Source of the DNA: Leishmania infantum JPCM5
Lineage: Eukaryota; Euglenozoa; Kinetoplastea; Trypanosomatida; Trypanosomatidae
Assembly: GCF_000002875.2 (NCBI RefSeq)
Contig: NC_009417.2
Span: 911,929 to 975,928 of the forward strand
Reading direction: 5' to 3'
DNA: 64,000 nt
The notes below the pieces were generated by a model, which saw nothing but the letters and a program-made list of their open reading frames with translations, was not told the DNA's origin and ran no database searches. How positions within the stretch are numbered: the stretch's first letter is position 1; each line of letters begins with the position of its first letter. Made by a program: the position numbers and the translations under genes. Positions 40,249 to 49,700 of the stretch are shown here, one piece after another.

Positions 40249-40790
40249 GATGACGGGGACGACACCCCTCAGTGCGTGGCACCACAAGGGCCAGTGCACC
40301 CTCACTCTCTGTGGGGAAGCCATGCAGCCCCCCCCCCCCTCCACAGTATCCCTGTCAAGTGCCGAACGCCGCGCTTCCGGTGGCGACACGGTCAAGCACC
40401 CACGGTGTGAGGGGGTCAGAGCGGTGCATCGCCACGGGCATGCCGGCGGTCAGGTCGTGGATCGGCGTTGCGTTGGAGCGACCTGCGGCAGCGAACACGT
40501 GTGTACCGCGCATATAGCATGGCAGCGTGAATCGAGCTCATCCCGCCTGGCCCTCACGCTGCCTACAGAGGTGGAGAGAGGGGGGGAGCCCGAGTGCCAC
40601 CCCGAGGGGGATGCATCGAATGGCGAGCGGCATAGCGGCCGCGGCTGTGAGGCGACCTGAAGAGCGCGTGTGGGTGGGTGTGGTGTGTGAGGCAGGGGCC
40701 GTGCTCCGATGAATGCGCCGGCGCATTGCTGTACCGTGCGCGCCTGCGGCTGCGTGGCACCACGCGATGGGGAGGGAGGGGGGCTGCGGC
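40249..40790 (+). repeat. Dispersed ~0.55 kb repeat, copy 3 (SIDER-like candidate)
   Basis: Nearly identical to 21517-22060 from GATGACGGGGACGACACCCC to GGAGGGAGGGGGGCTG. After about 40786 it diverges: the tail seen in copies 1 and 2 is present only in degenerate form (compare AGAGTGATGTGTAACTAATT here with AGAGTGATCTTTAACGG there). Upstream it shares about 20 extra bases (CTCCTCCGCGG) with copy 2. The palindrome AATGCGCCGGCGCATT is at 40712-40727. Confidence 0.8.
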
Positions 40791-41495
40791 GTGGCCGCGC
40801 GTGTGCAGAGTGATGTGTAACTAATTCTTAAGAGGTGATGCGAAGACGTCAGCAACTCTCTTCCCTCCTCCCTTTCTTAAACCTGTTTCCCTCTCCGCGC
40901 TTCCTTCCGTCTTCTATTATTGCGTTTGGCTGCGTTGATGCACAGTGCATCCATCAACACACTACCTACGGTGGAAAAAGACGAACTCGAAACCAGCAGG
41001 GGAAGTGGTGTGTGCTGTCTGCGGTGTAGGGCTGCTAGGTGCCCATTCGCCTGTGAGAGGGACAGCTGGTGGTTGTGTGTTGGCGCGCAGCACCGCTGCA
41101 TGGGCCGGACGCGTATACAGACGAGCGTTTTGCTTCGCAGCTCGCAGAAGGTCAGGCGAATGCTGCAGCAGGAGGGCGGGAGGGGCACGCTGGGCTTTGC
41201 CCGCTTCCTTCCCGCCGCCCTCCCACACCACTTCTCGCCGACGGCTCTCGCCTTCTCTGCAGTTTGCACTCGATGCTCTGCTGCGCGCCTTTCCACCTTC
41301 CTCTCCTCTCCTCTCTGCCCCCTCTCCCCTCTGTCGTACACGCTGCTCTCTTGTCAGGTGCCAGCACAAGCACACGCGCACGGTAAGACCGCCGCTGTGG
41401 CCCAGGGCCGCTCCCTTTGCCCCCTTCTCGGGATTTTGTATATTACCGTCTCTCTCTTTCTCGTTTTCCGTGTCGCCAGCGCAGCGCGGTGGACG
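40791..41495 (+). other. Intergenic region before the TBC protein gene
   Basis: It contains the degenerate tail of repeat copy 3, then mixed and CT-rich sequence. The frame of the next gene stays open back to about 40920, but this part contains two polypyrimidine tracts and reads like UTR. Confidence 0.5.
41296..41357 (+). promoter_or_regulatory. Predicted spliced-leader acceptor for the TBC gene
   Basis: A dense CT tract (41290-41355) ends in CTTGTCAG with AG at 41356-41357, 139 bases before the ATG at 41496. A second tract leads to AG at 41478-41479, 17 bases before the same ATG. Both lie inside the upstream frame extension and so support the ATG at 41496. Confidence 0.55.
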
Positions 41496-44075
41496 ATGGA
41501 GAGCAACGACCACACGACGGACCTGGCGTCACACGCGCCAGGGGTGGAGGCCGCCCCCATCGCTGAACCCACACCGCCACTGACCGGTCTGGCGGAAGGC
41601 GCAGTTGTCATGGAGGGCGCATCGCATCCGAAGATGGCCGCTGCCGAACAGAGCGAGGCGACAGCGACGGAGTCGCCGCCCTCTCCTCACTCAACAGGCG
41701 AGGCCAAGACGCAGAACGCTCTGGCGGCACTGATGAGCGTGCTCGACAGCGATGAGGAGACTGCGAGGCGCGGCAGCATCTCTCTGCGCTCCCTGCAGAA
41801 GATGTGCATGCGCGTTCCGCAGCTCTCCAACGAGCTTACTCGGCCGCAGCGTTTCCAGCTGTACTGCCTGCTTCTTCTCGAGGACAGTGATGACCCGGCG
41901 GTGCCGGGCGGGGTAGCTGGGCAGGAGGACTGGACGACGTACACAAAACGGGCACTGGAGACACACGTGCACGTGGCCAAGCAGGCCGCTGCTCTCTTCC
42001 CCACCGCCCTCCACATCACCACCGACGAACTCGCCGGCCTCTTCTACCGCCTGGGCGCCGACGCGACCTTTTACTTCAATCCGGTGATGATGGAGGTCAT
42101 CCTGTGCGTAACGTACGTGGTGGCCGGCAGCCGTTCTACTGACAAGAATATGCTGCTGCGCACTCTCTATCGAATGCTGTGCGTGCTGCAGAAGGATTTC
42201 ATTGCGTCAGCGGCTTCTCACCTCTACGAGCCTGCGACGACGTCTTTGCTGCGCTTGATGCTGCAGTTCTACGACCCTCAACTCGCCACCCACATGGACC
42301 AGCAGCAGGTGAACATCGGCACGTACTTGTTCGACTGGTCGCGGCGCCTGCTGGTTCTGCAGTCGGACTACGACACAGCGCTGAAGGTGCTGGACTGGGT
42401 GCTCATCCTGGGCGACCCCGTCATGGTCCCCTACGTGGCACACGCCTACCTCATCACCCACCGTCGGTCGCTCATGCTATTGAGCACAAAGCAGGCGCTG
42501 ACGCAGCATCTCGACAAGATGAAGTTCACGCTACCAGCGTGCAAGGCAGACGCGATCGACCCCGAGCTGGTGGACGGCCGCGCAACCGCCCCGACACCTG
42601 TGTGGGGCGGCAAGTCCCTGCTGCAAAACGCCGATCTGCTCTACCGTGTCACACCGCTGTCGACACAGCGCATGCTGGCCTTCTGCCTCTATCCGGATGT
42701 CGGTGTGCTGAACAAGACGCCGAAGGAGCTGCAGGAGTACTACGCCAAGACGCCAAGCCTACCGCTGGAGCGGTCCGACATCGCCTCCGCGTTTGCGAAG
42801 CGCGGCGCAGCGGCACAGGGCGGCGGAGACGCGCTCCCCTCGCACGAGTACATAATTGTCGACTGCCGTTCACGGGAGAGCTTCGAGTATGTGCGGCTGC
42901 CCACGGCCGTCCACGTAGGGGATGTGCTGAGCTACCGCCACGAGGACCTCGCGGAGGCGCTGCGGCGGCTCGAGTCCTGCCGCGGGCACCCCCTTGCCCT
43001 CTTTGGCACCGGGCGGCCGATCGTGGAGGAGACGAACTTGCTGAAGGTCTTTGCGCTTTACCTCGTCAACCGACAGGCGTTCCCGTTCGTGTGCATCGTG
43101 CCAGGCGGCTTCAAGACGACGATTCCGCTGATCCGCAATCGCATCATTGACGCTATCATGAGCCCCGCTGCTGCAGCGGCGCTCGAAAACGCGACAGGCA
43201 AGTGGGGTATCTCTAGAATCGACTGGGGCCAGCAGGCGTCGAAAACGGCGCACACGATCTCTGCCGCTCTCAACGAGGTGTCGGGCTATCTCGCGCAGGT
43301 GGAAGGGGCTGAGGTGCAGCAGAAGGCCCAGGAGCTGGGTACGAAGGCGAAGGAGGGCGTGGCGGCGGCCGGCTCGTGGGGCTGGGGGATGATGAAGCGC
43401 GTCCGCGAGAGCCTCAGTGAAACCAGCGAGCAGGCCCTGACAGCGCTGTCCTCCGTGAGCGGCAAAATCGCGGCAGCTCAGATAACGACGACCGCCATCA
43501 GCGGTTCAGCCCCCTCTTCTGCAGCCGAGACTGGGCCCTCCTCTGCCACCGCTCCCTCCGGAGCGTCGAAAAGCTCCACGAGTGGCCAAGCGGTCATACC
43601 CACAGCCATAGCTCATCCTACCGCCGTGCGACCATCGCAGCAGCCGCAGCAGGTTTTCTCGCTTGGCGAGGACTGCGAAGAAGAGGATCTAGACCTCATC
43701 ACGTCCATTCCGGCTAGGCCGCTGCGCGGCACGGTGGTGCCGGAGCCGGCACCGGTGGCGGCCGAGATGGCTCTTTCAGCCCCTGCAGCGGCGTCCTCGG
43801 CGGCCGTTGTCTCCGCTCCCGAACGGCGGCACTTGACTGCACCCGCATCGTCACCTGCCGTGACGGTGGCGGCGGCGTCACTGGAGCCAGTGCCGCCTCC
43901 GACGTCCTCGGCTGCTCCAGTGGCAGCCACGGCGGCGCGCGGGGCGTCTGCACCCCAAATCGCCGCGGACCTCGACGCCGAGTTCGATGAGCTCTTCGGT
44001 GACCTGACCGTGACGCCTGCAGCGGCGTCGCGTGTGGCGGGCCTCTCCGCCGCCGAAGCCGACGGGCTCCCTTGA
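41496..44075 (+). CDS. TBC1D23-like protein (TBC + rhodanese-like domains)
   Basis: 859 residues from the ATG at 41496. In-frame ATGs further upstream are separated from it by predicted splice sites. A TBC domain spans about residues 175-335; it includes YDPQLATHMDQQQVNIGTYL and ALKVLDWVLILGDPVMVPYV, which match the second half of TBC folds. A rhodanese-like domain follows at about 446-550 (YIIVDCRSRESFEYVRLPTA, then FPFVCIVPGGFKT). This pairing is characteristic of TBC1D23, a trans-Golgi adaptor that captures endosome-derived vesicles. The rhodanese loop reads LFGTGRPIVEE without a catalytic Cys, so sulfurtransferase activity is unlikely. I also do not see a clear Arg-finger motif in the TBC domain, as in catalytically inactive TBC1D23. 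Residues about 640-859 are low-complexity with two acidic patches (EDCEEEDLDLI and DAEFDELFGDL). Confidence 0.82.
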   Translation: MESNDHTTDLASHAPGVEAAPIAEPTPPLTGLAEGAVVMEGASHPKMAAAEQSEATATESPPSPHSTGEAKTQNALAALMSVLDSDEETARRGSISLRSLQKMCMRVPQLSNELTRPQRFQLYCLLLLEDSDDPAVPGGVAGQEDWTTYTKRALETHVHVAKQAAALFPTALHITTDELAGLFYRLGADATFYFNPVMMEVILCVTYVVAGSRSTDKNMLLRTLYRMLCVLQKDFIASAASHLYEPATTSLLRLMLQFYDPQLATHMDQQQVNIGTYLFDWSRRLLVLQSDYDTALKVLDWVLILGDPVMVPYVAHAYLITHRRSLMLLSTKQALTQHLDKMKFTLPACKADAIDPELVDGRATAPTPVWGGKSLLQNADLLYRVTPLSTQRMLAFCLYPDVGVLNKTPKELQEYYAKTPSLPLERSDIASAFAKRGAAAQGGGDALPSHEYIIVDCRSRESFEYVRLPTAVHVGDVLSYRHEDLAEALRRLESCRGHPLALFGTGRPIVEETNLLKVFALYLVNRQAFPFVCIVPGGFKTTIPLIRNRIIDAIMSPAAAAALENATGKWGISRIDWGQQASKTAHTISAALNEVSGYLAQVEGAEVQQKAQELGTKAKEGVAAAGSWGWGMMKRVRESLSETSEQALTALSSVSGKIAAAQITTTAISGSAPSSAAETGPSSATAPSGASKSSTSGQAVIPTAIAHPTAVRPSQQPQQVFSLGEDCEEEDLDLITSIPARPLRGTVVPEPAPVAAEMALSAPAAASSAAVVSAPERRHLTAPASSPAVTVAAASLEPVPPPTSSAAPVAATAARGASAPQIAADLDAEFDELFGDLTVTPAAASRVAGLSAAEADGLP

Positions 44076-44232
44076 CCAGCATGCCCTCGTCGACCCTTGA
44101 GGCGCTGCATCAGTGGTGCGGTTTGGCTGCGTTGTTGCTGATGTATGTTTGTGGGGTGTGTACGTGTGTCGGGGATTCTGTTGTGTTCGTTTCAGCGAGC
44201 CCATTCTCTGGCGTACAGCAGGGAGTAGAGCA

Positions 44233-44269
44233 CCACTCTATACGGCCTGTGGCAGGCCGTATAGAGTGG
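44233..44269 (+). repeat. 17-bp perfect inverted repeat (hairpin, 3-base loop)
   Basis: Left arm 44233-44249 (CCACTCTATACGGCCTG), loop TGG, right arm 44253-44269, perfectly complementary. The right arm and the following ~25 bases resemble the 3' end of the dispersed repeats (CTGTGGCAGGCCGGATAGAG at about 22051-22070). The left arm resembles the same end in reverse. It lies about 160 bases after the TBC gene stop, so it would be in that 3' UTR. Confidence 0.9.
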
Positions 44270-46021
44270 AGTTTCTCGGAGTTTGTGCGGTGGAATGAAC
44301 GTGGTGACGAGAAGGCGCTCTCTTTGTTTTCGGGTTGCCTTCCTTGTAATTCTCGCGCGAATGCTGTGAATGATTTGTTTTTGATCACCCTAAATGTGTA
44401 GGGGCCGGCCAGTGGGCGAGCGTCTGTGGGTATCGTGGGCGTGTCCTCTTGGTAGGTGGGCGCCCCAGCAGGCCCGTGTCTTTTGCCCGCTTGCGAGAGT
44501 GTTCCCCGCAGATGCGTGCACCATTATTGCTTTTAGAGGCTGAGGACCAGAAAATGCTGCAGCACACTGTGCTTTTTTTTTTCCTTTTCGGCCTTTGAAG
44601 TGGATCCTCACGAGAGCGCATGCACAGGTGTTGACGCGCGCACGCGCACGTATATCTAGATACCCGTCTGAGCGCCTCCGGCTCACGTCGCCCCGCGCAC
44701 TACCCCCAACGTTCCCAGGCAAAGATGTAGACTTTGCGCTGTCAGGCTTTACGTGGATGGTGCAGCCACCTTTCGGCCCACCTGACGTGCTTTCCCCTTG
44801 TCCTCTTTATATATACATACATGTGTGTGCGTGTGTGCTTATACATGGTTAGCGAATCGACACAGGCGCTCGTTCCGTTGACTGTGTTGCTCTTTTTTGT
44901 GTTTCATCGCTGTGATTGTCTTGTCGAGCCATTATCACGCTCCTTGCGCCCACGCCCTTCAACGGCTTGCTCCATCTCTTGCACCCACTCTCTGTGTGCT
45001 GGCGTGCCGGTCGGTGTGTCTCGGGGAGGGGCGGGGTGGGGGTGGAAGAAGCACTGCAGCAATGAATAGCATGGCTGGACAGCTGCAGTTGTAAAGCAGA
45101 TGGAGGAGAGGCAGAGCGCTCACGTAGATCCACCGAGCCAGTGGCAAGCTGTCGATGAAACCTCGCTGTGCATGTGCTGTGGAGAAGAAGAGAAATCGAA
45201 AACAGCACTGGAAACTTTTACGCGCACACACGGATGTGTTGAAGGGGTTTGGCGCCATAGGGGAAATACGTCGTGCTTGTCCCACAGTGGTGAGTCAACG
45301 GATGTGGGTGTCGGTCGGCCAGTCAGCAGCATCCGCAGCGAAGTTGATGCCACAAGCAGACATTCACGCCGTAATGTGGAAACCGGGAGTAGCGTAGCTC
45401 ATCCAGGATACGCCCCTCTGTCGTCTCTGCCGCGCATCATCCGCGCCCCAACACACACGCAGAGTGGGGAAGCCACTCCTTTGTTTCGCTGCTTTGTTGA
45501 GCTACCGGGAACAGGAGAAGGGAGAAGCGGCACACCGGAGTCACCTCCTCGTACGCCGCTGCGCTTTTTGTGCGTGCGCGGGCGGCATTCAGGACATCCA
45601 GTCTGCTCGATGTCCTCGACGGGGTTTTCACTGAATTAGTGTTGCCCTCTCTCGTTTCGCGCACGCAGCCGCGTCCCATCGACATGCTTCGTTCTCCCTG
45701 CCACTTCAAACCGAGATCATAACGCCGCTTTCTCTCCTCGTTCTCTGTCAGCGCTCCCGCCCCCACCCCTTTCTCGCTTCTTCTCTCGTTGATAAGTTTC
45801 TGCTTTCCCGCTGGCAAGGCGGGCTGGGCTTGTACCCGAAAGGCACTACGGCAGGCACGACGCTTCCTGTTCGTGTTTTGGCCGCGCGTGCGCCGCTCGC
45901 TCTCTCTCTCTCTGTCTGCACACACACGTTTCTGCTTGCACTATTTTTTTTCTCATTTTTGCGGGCCAGTGCGTGTGCGGCACCTAGTTCTCATTTTTAT
46001 CCGTATCACCACGTACTCGTC

Positions 46022-46053
<32 letters not shown>

Positions 46054-46529
46054 TGCAAGGCATTGAGACTGAGCCTATTGTGTGATTTCCTGCTATTCCA
46101 GCGTCCTTTGTCTCTCTCTCTCCGCGTACACACAGGGGAGCAACAAGTCGTCCACCCGTCGCCCTCATCTTTGTGTGAGCCACTGCACCGCAAGAATCTG
46201 AGGGGAGCGTCTCGCTCGCACAGTCTTACGCGGACACACTGTTCTCTCTACTCCGTCTATCCACTCCCCTACGGGTCGCCCATAGCCCGTTGCGGCGCGC
46301 TTCTCACTTCAACTCCCTCTCCATCGATCACCCTCCATCAGCCGCGGCGAGACAGAGCGCGTGCTTAGCCGACATATCCGTACGCACTGCTACTTCCCTA
46401 TATATATATATTTCACATGTGCTTCTGTCTTCCTAGCTCTGCACGAACACACACTCACACACACGAGCACACGGAAGCACGTCCGCAGAGGTAGCCGTCC
46501 TCACGTAACTTGGTGCCCATGCTTTTGTA

Positions 46530-46596
46530 TGCTTGTTTGCTCTCTTTTCTCTCGCGTGCTCTCTTGCTCTTAGGCCTCTGCTTTGCCTTTCTCCAG
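46530..46596 (+). promoter_or_regulatory. Predicted spliced-leader acceptor for the NCA2-family gene
   Basis: The CT-rich tract at 46532-46571 ends at AG 46572-46573. A second short tract leads to AG 46595-46596. The ATG is at 46763. Confidence 0.55.
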
Positions 46597-46762
46597 TCTC
46601 GGTGCCTTCGACGAGGTGCGCGTCTGCCGCGTGCACGAGGACGGAGACGCGGTGCCGTGTTGGGCCAACCATGTGTGTGAGGGGGTGCCTTAGCAGAAAG
46701 AGTGCAAGCGGAAGAGGGGAGACTTGGTGAACCGCCAACGTTCACCGTCTTTGTAGAACGCC

Positions 46763-49700
46763 ATGACCACGCACGGTGTCGACGTGCGCACACCCATTTT
46801 CTACCGTCACAGTTTTGCCAACGTGCTGGAGGCGCAGTCAGGCAAGGTCTACGCTCGCTTTACTCACACCCCTCTTATCGCGGAGCACCTGCCTCATGGG
46901 GCGGTGAGTGGCGCGCTCATTGAACAGTACGCTGCCACCCACCTTCACACCCTCGTCGACTTGGAGAAACTTCTGCGCGCCGTACTGGACGAGACTTTCG
47001 GCGCTCATGCCAGCCTACACCATCCTGCCGCCTCGATGCGCGAAGGCGGGAGTGACGAACTCAACGCTACCATCCTCTCTCCGTCAAGCGCCATACTGCC
47101 AGGAAGCTCTGCACCAGCGGAGGATGGCATGGGTGGAGAAGAAGCCGCTACAGTTGGCTCCACACCACGTGGCGCAGATGCTGATGCGCGACAAATCCAC
47201 CCAGCGCATCCACGGGGATGTGGCGAGTTCGCTGTTGAGCAGGAGGCGTGCACGTCACCGCGCAAGCTGCCGTTGCCCGTCTCTTTCCCTGCGGACCCTC
47301 CCTCGGTGGCGCCCTCATTCGAAGCAGCGAATTCCGATAGGCAAAAGGCCTCAGTGGCGGCCGGGGCCTCCGTCCACGGAGCCGCCTCGCACCTCTGGGA
47401 GCGGCTGCGTGGGTGGGCACGACGCACTGACTCCGCCGCCGCTGCTCCTCTCCCTCGCTCCACCTCGAATATCTCCCTTAGCGCTGCTGCGGCTAACTCG
47501 AATGTTGCGAGGACGCGGCGAACTCGCGTCCCGCAGTGGGTGCATGCCCCCTTCGCACCCACGCCGGGACTCGCTGCCCTCCGCGTGTCGACAAGCGTCA
47601 GTGCCGCGCCGGCGATGCGCTGGATGCGTTCTCCGGCACCCGTCCTCTCCGTCTCTCCGAGCGAGTCAGCCGCTGCCTCGCAGAGAGCCGAGACTCACCA
47701 CACGACCTCGCCTGACGCGGTCGTGATCACCCAGTCCTCTCAGCTGCGGAATACCGCAGACATGCACGACAACGATGATGCTGGCGGTGGCCGCGCTCGC
47801 CAAGGGGATGACGGTGACGCTTCTTCATCACATCTCACGCAGACGCCGCGCCGGTATACGCATGGTCCCTCCCCCGCGGAACGGGATCCGGCGAGTATGT
47901 CGCTGGATATCCAGGTGACCCCGGGGCAGCTCACACCCACTGCATCGCACACAAACGTTCACGAGAAAGGGGGTGCATTGACGGCGGATGCGAGACGGAC
48001 GCATCCGGTGGTTTCACCGAGCAAGATGGTGTTCATGGCTGCCACAGCAGCGGGCGAGAGAGCCGGAGACGGGATCAACGTTCCTGCTGCTCCCTCCCGT
48101 GCAACTGCACAACTAGGTGCTGGCCACGACACACGGCAAAACGGCTCCGATGTCAGCGGAGAGCAGCTTAGTGAAGATCGACTTCTGCCGCGCCCTCGAC
48201 ACGGCGGCAGCAGCGGCGCTAGTGGAGGGGCGGCCGGCGCCTCCACAGACCTCCGCAGTGCGGGGCCGTCATTATCGTTTAGCCATACATGGCACACTGG
48301 CGACGTACAGGCGCCGTCGATTCCCCCAACGACGACGCGTATACCGCAAAGAAGGACAAGTGCGGCGAGCTGCTGGGACAGGCGTGCCTACGCAACAGAG
48401 CTTGTCGGGTGGCTTCACTTGCTGGTGTGGGTGCGGTGGCAGGTGATTCACTTCCTCCGTGACCTCTCAGGGGTGCAGGGCTTTGTGGCATGGAGTGCGT
48501 GGTACTGGTCTTGGGCTCAGGAGCATCCGCGCCAAGCCGCCTTTCACCAAGCACTCTCCTCCGCGTCTTTTTGGCGAGGTATGTGGTCGCATGGCTTGCA
48601 CGCGCAGCTGAACCAGGTTCAGTATGAGATCAGCAGGCACATGTTCACGCTGCAGAGCGTCTTTCAGCTCATTGTCAGCTATATCGGGGCGGTTTATACG
48701 GCACTGGAGCAGCTGAACACGCTCGTGGTGCAGGTGCAGCGCAGCTGTGAGGTAATGATGTCGCCCGTGGCAGCGGCTGCAGCAGTGGCGGTCGCACGAG
48801 CACCCGTGGCGACGGCTGGTAGTGGTCGCGCGACGTCGCCGTTGCCAACGAACTACGCCAACGCTCACCTTGGCGGGGGTGCTTTGGGCTGTGACTCCAA
48901 GGCAAACCAGAACAGCATGCTCTGGAGTCCGATCGCGGCGGGCGTGGGGGGCGGAAGAGCTTCCTCGCTCACGCAGGGCTCCCGCGGCCGCGCCGGCTCT
49001 CAGCAGAGAAGAGGCCAGAGCGCTTTTGCCAGCGCCGCAGCGTCGGTGACGCCGCACGCGCGCCGCGGCCTGCACGATGAGGCCGAGCGCGAGAGTGAAA
49101 TCAGCTTCTTTGAAGAGGAGATGGAGGCGGCCTCGTCTTTGCACGCCATGGACGAGCTGCGTCGTGCCGTGTGGTCGATGCTGCAACAGCTGAAGACGAT
49201 GTTTTGCCCTGATGGGCTGCCGCTAGATGTGCTGGAGGTTAATGACCAGGTTCGCTTTCCTTGGAGTGGTGGCGGTGGCGGCCTCTCTGCTGCGGGGCCG
49301 GCTACTGCCTCCATTGCGAGACCTGACTCACAAGCCGCACTGCACCGGTCAGACGAAAACGCGCTCTTAGGCATGTCTGTACTTGATGAGGCGGTGCCAG
49401 CAGCTCAGTCTAGTGGCCACCAGGTTCACTTTGCCGAGGCCGGCACATCTTGCGCCCACAACGGCAGCGGGCTGGATGGAGGTCAACCGCCGAGCGTTCG
49501 CGAAGGGGCGCGGGTGCTGCTGCAGTGCGTGCAGTGCTCGCAGGTGCTGCTGCGGCGCCTGACGGTGCTGGTGCAGCGTGCTCACAGCCCACCGACGGCG
49601 CGGCACTGGCGGCGCATCCTTGTCGCGGCCTTCACGATCGTGCCGCCGTTCATGTGGGTATACACGAAGTCGCCGACGGAGCTGGTGGCGATTGCCCGGA

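Larger units (their letters stand above)
44076..46762 (+). other. Intergenic region, 2.7 kb, no gene seen
   Basis: It contains the hairpin at 44233-44269, T runs, a CA repeat at 46023-46052 and a TA repeat at 46397-46412. An ATG-started frame of 179 codons at 45100-45639 has low GC at third positions and no recognisable domain, so I do not call it a gene. Confidence 0.5.

Noticed and set aside
40920..41495. 192-codon N-terminal extension of the TBC protein
   Set aside because: Contains two polypyrimidine-AG sites and Ser/Leu/Phe-rich UTR-like translation; the ATG at 41496 is better placed.
45100..45639. ATG-started 179-codon frame between the TBC and NCA2 genes
   Set aside because: Third codon positions are not GC-rich, there is no recognisable domain, and no clear polypyrimidine tract sits close upstream.
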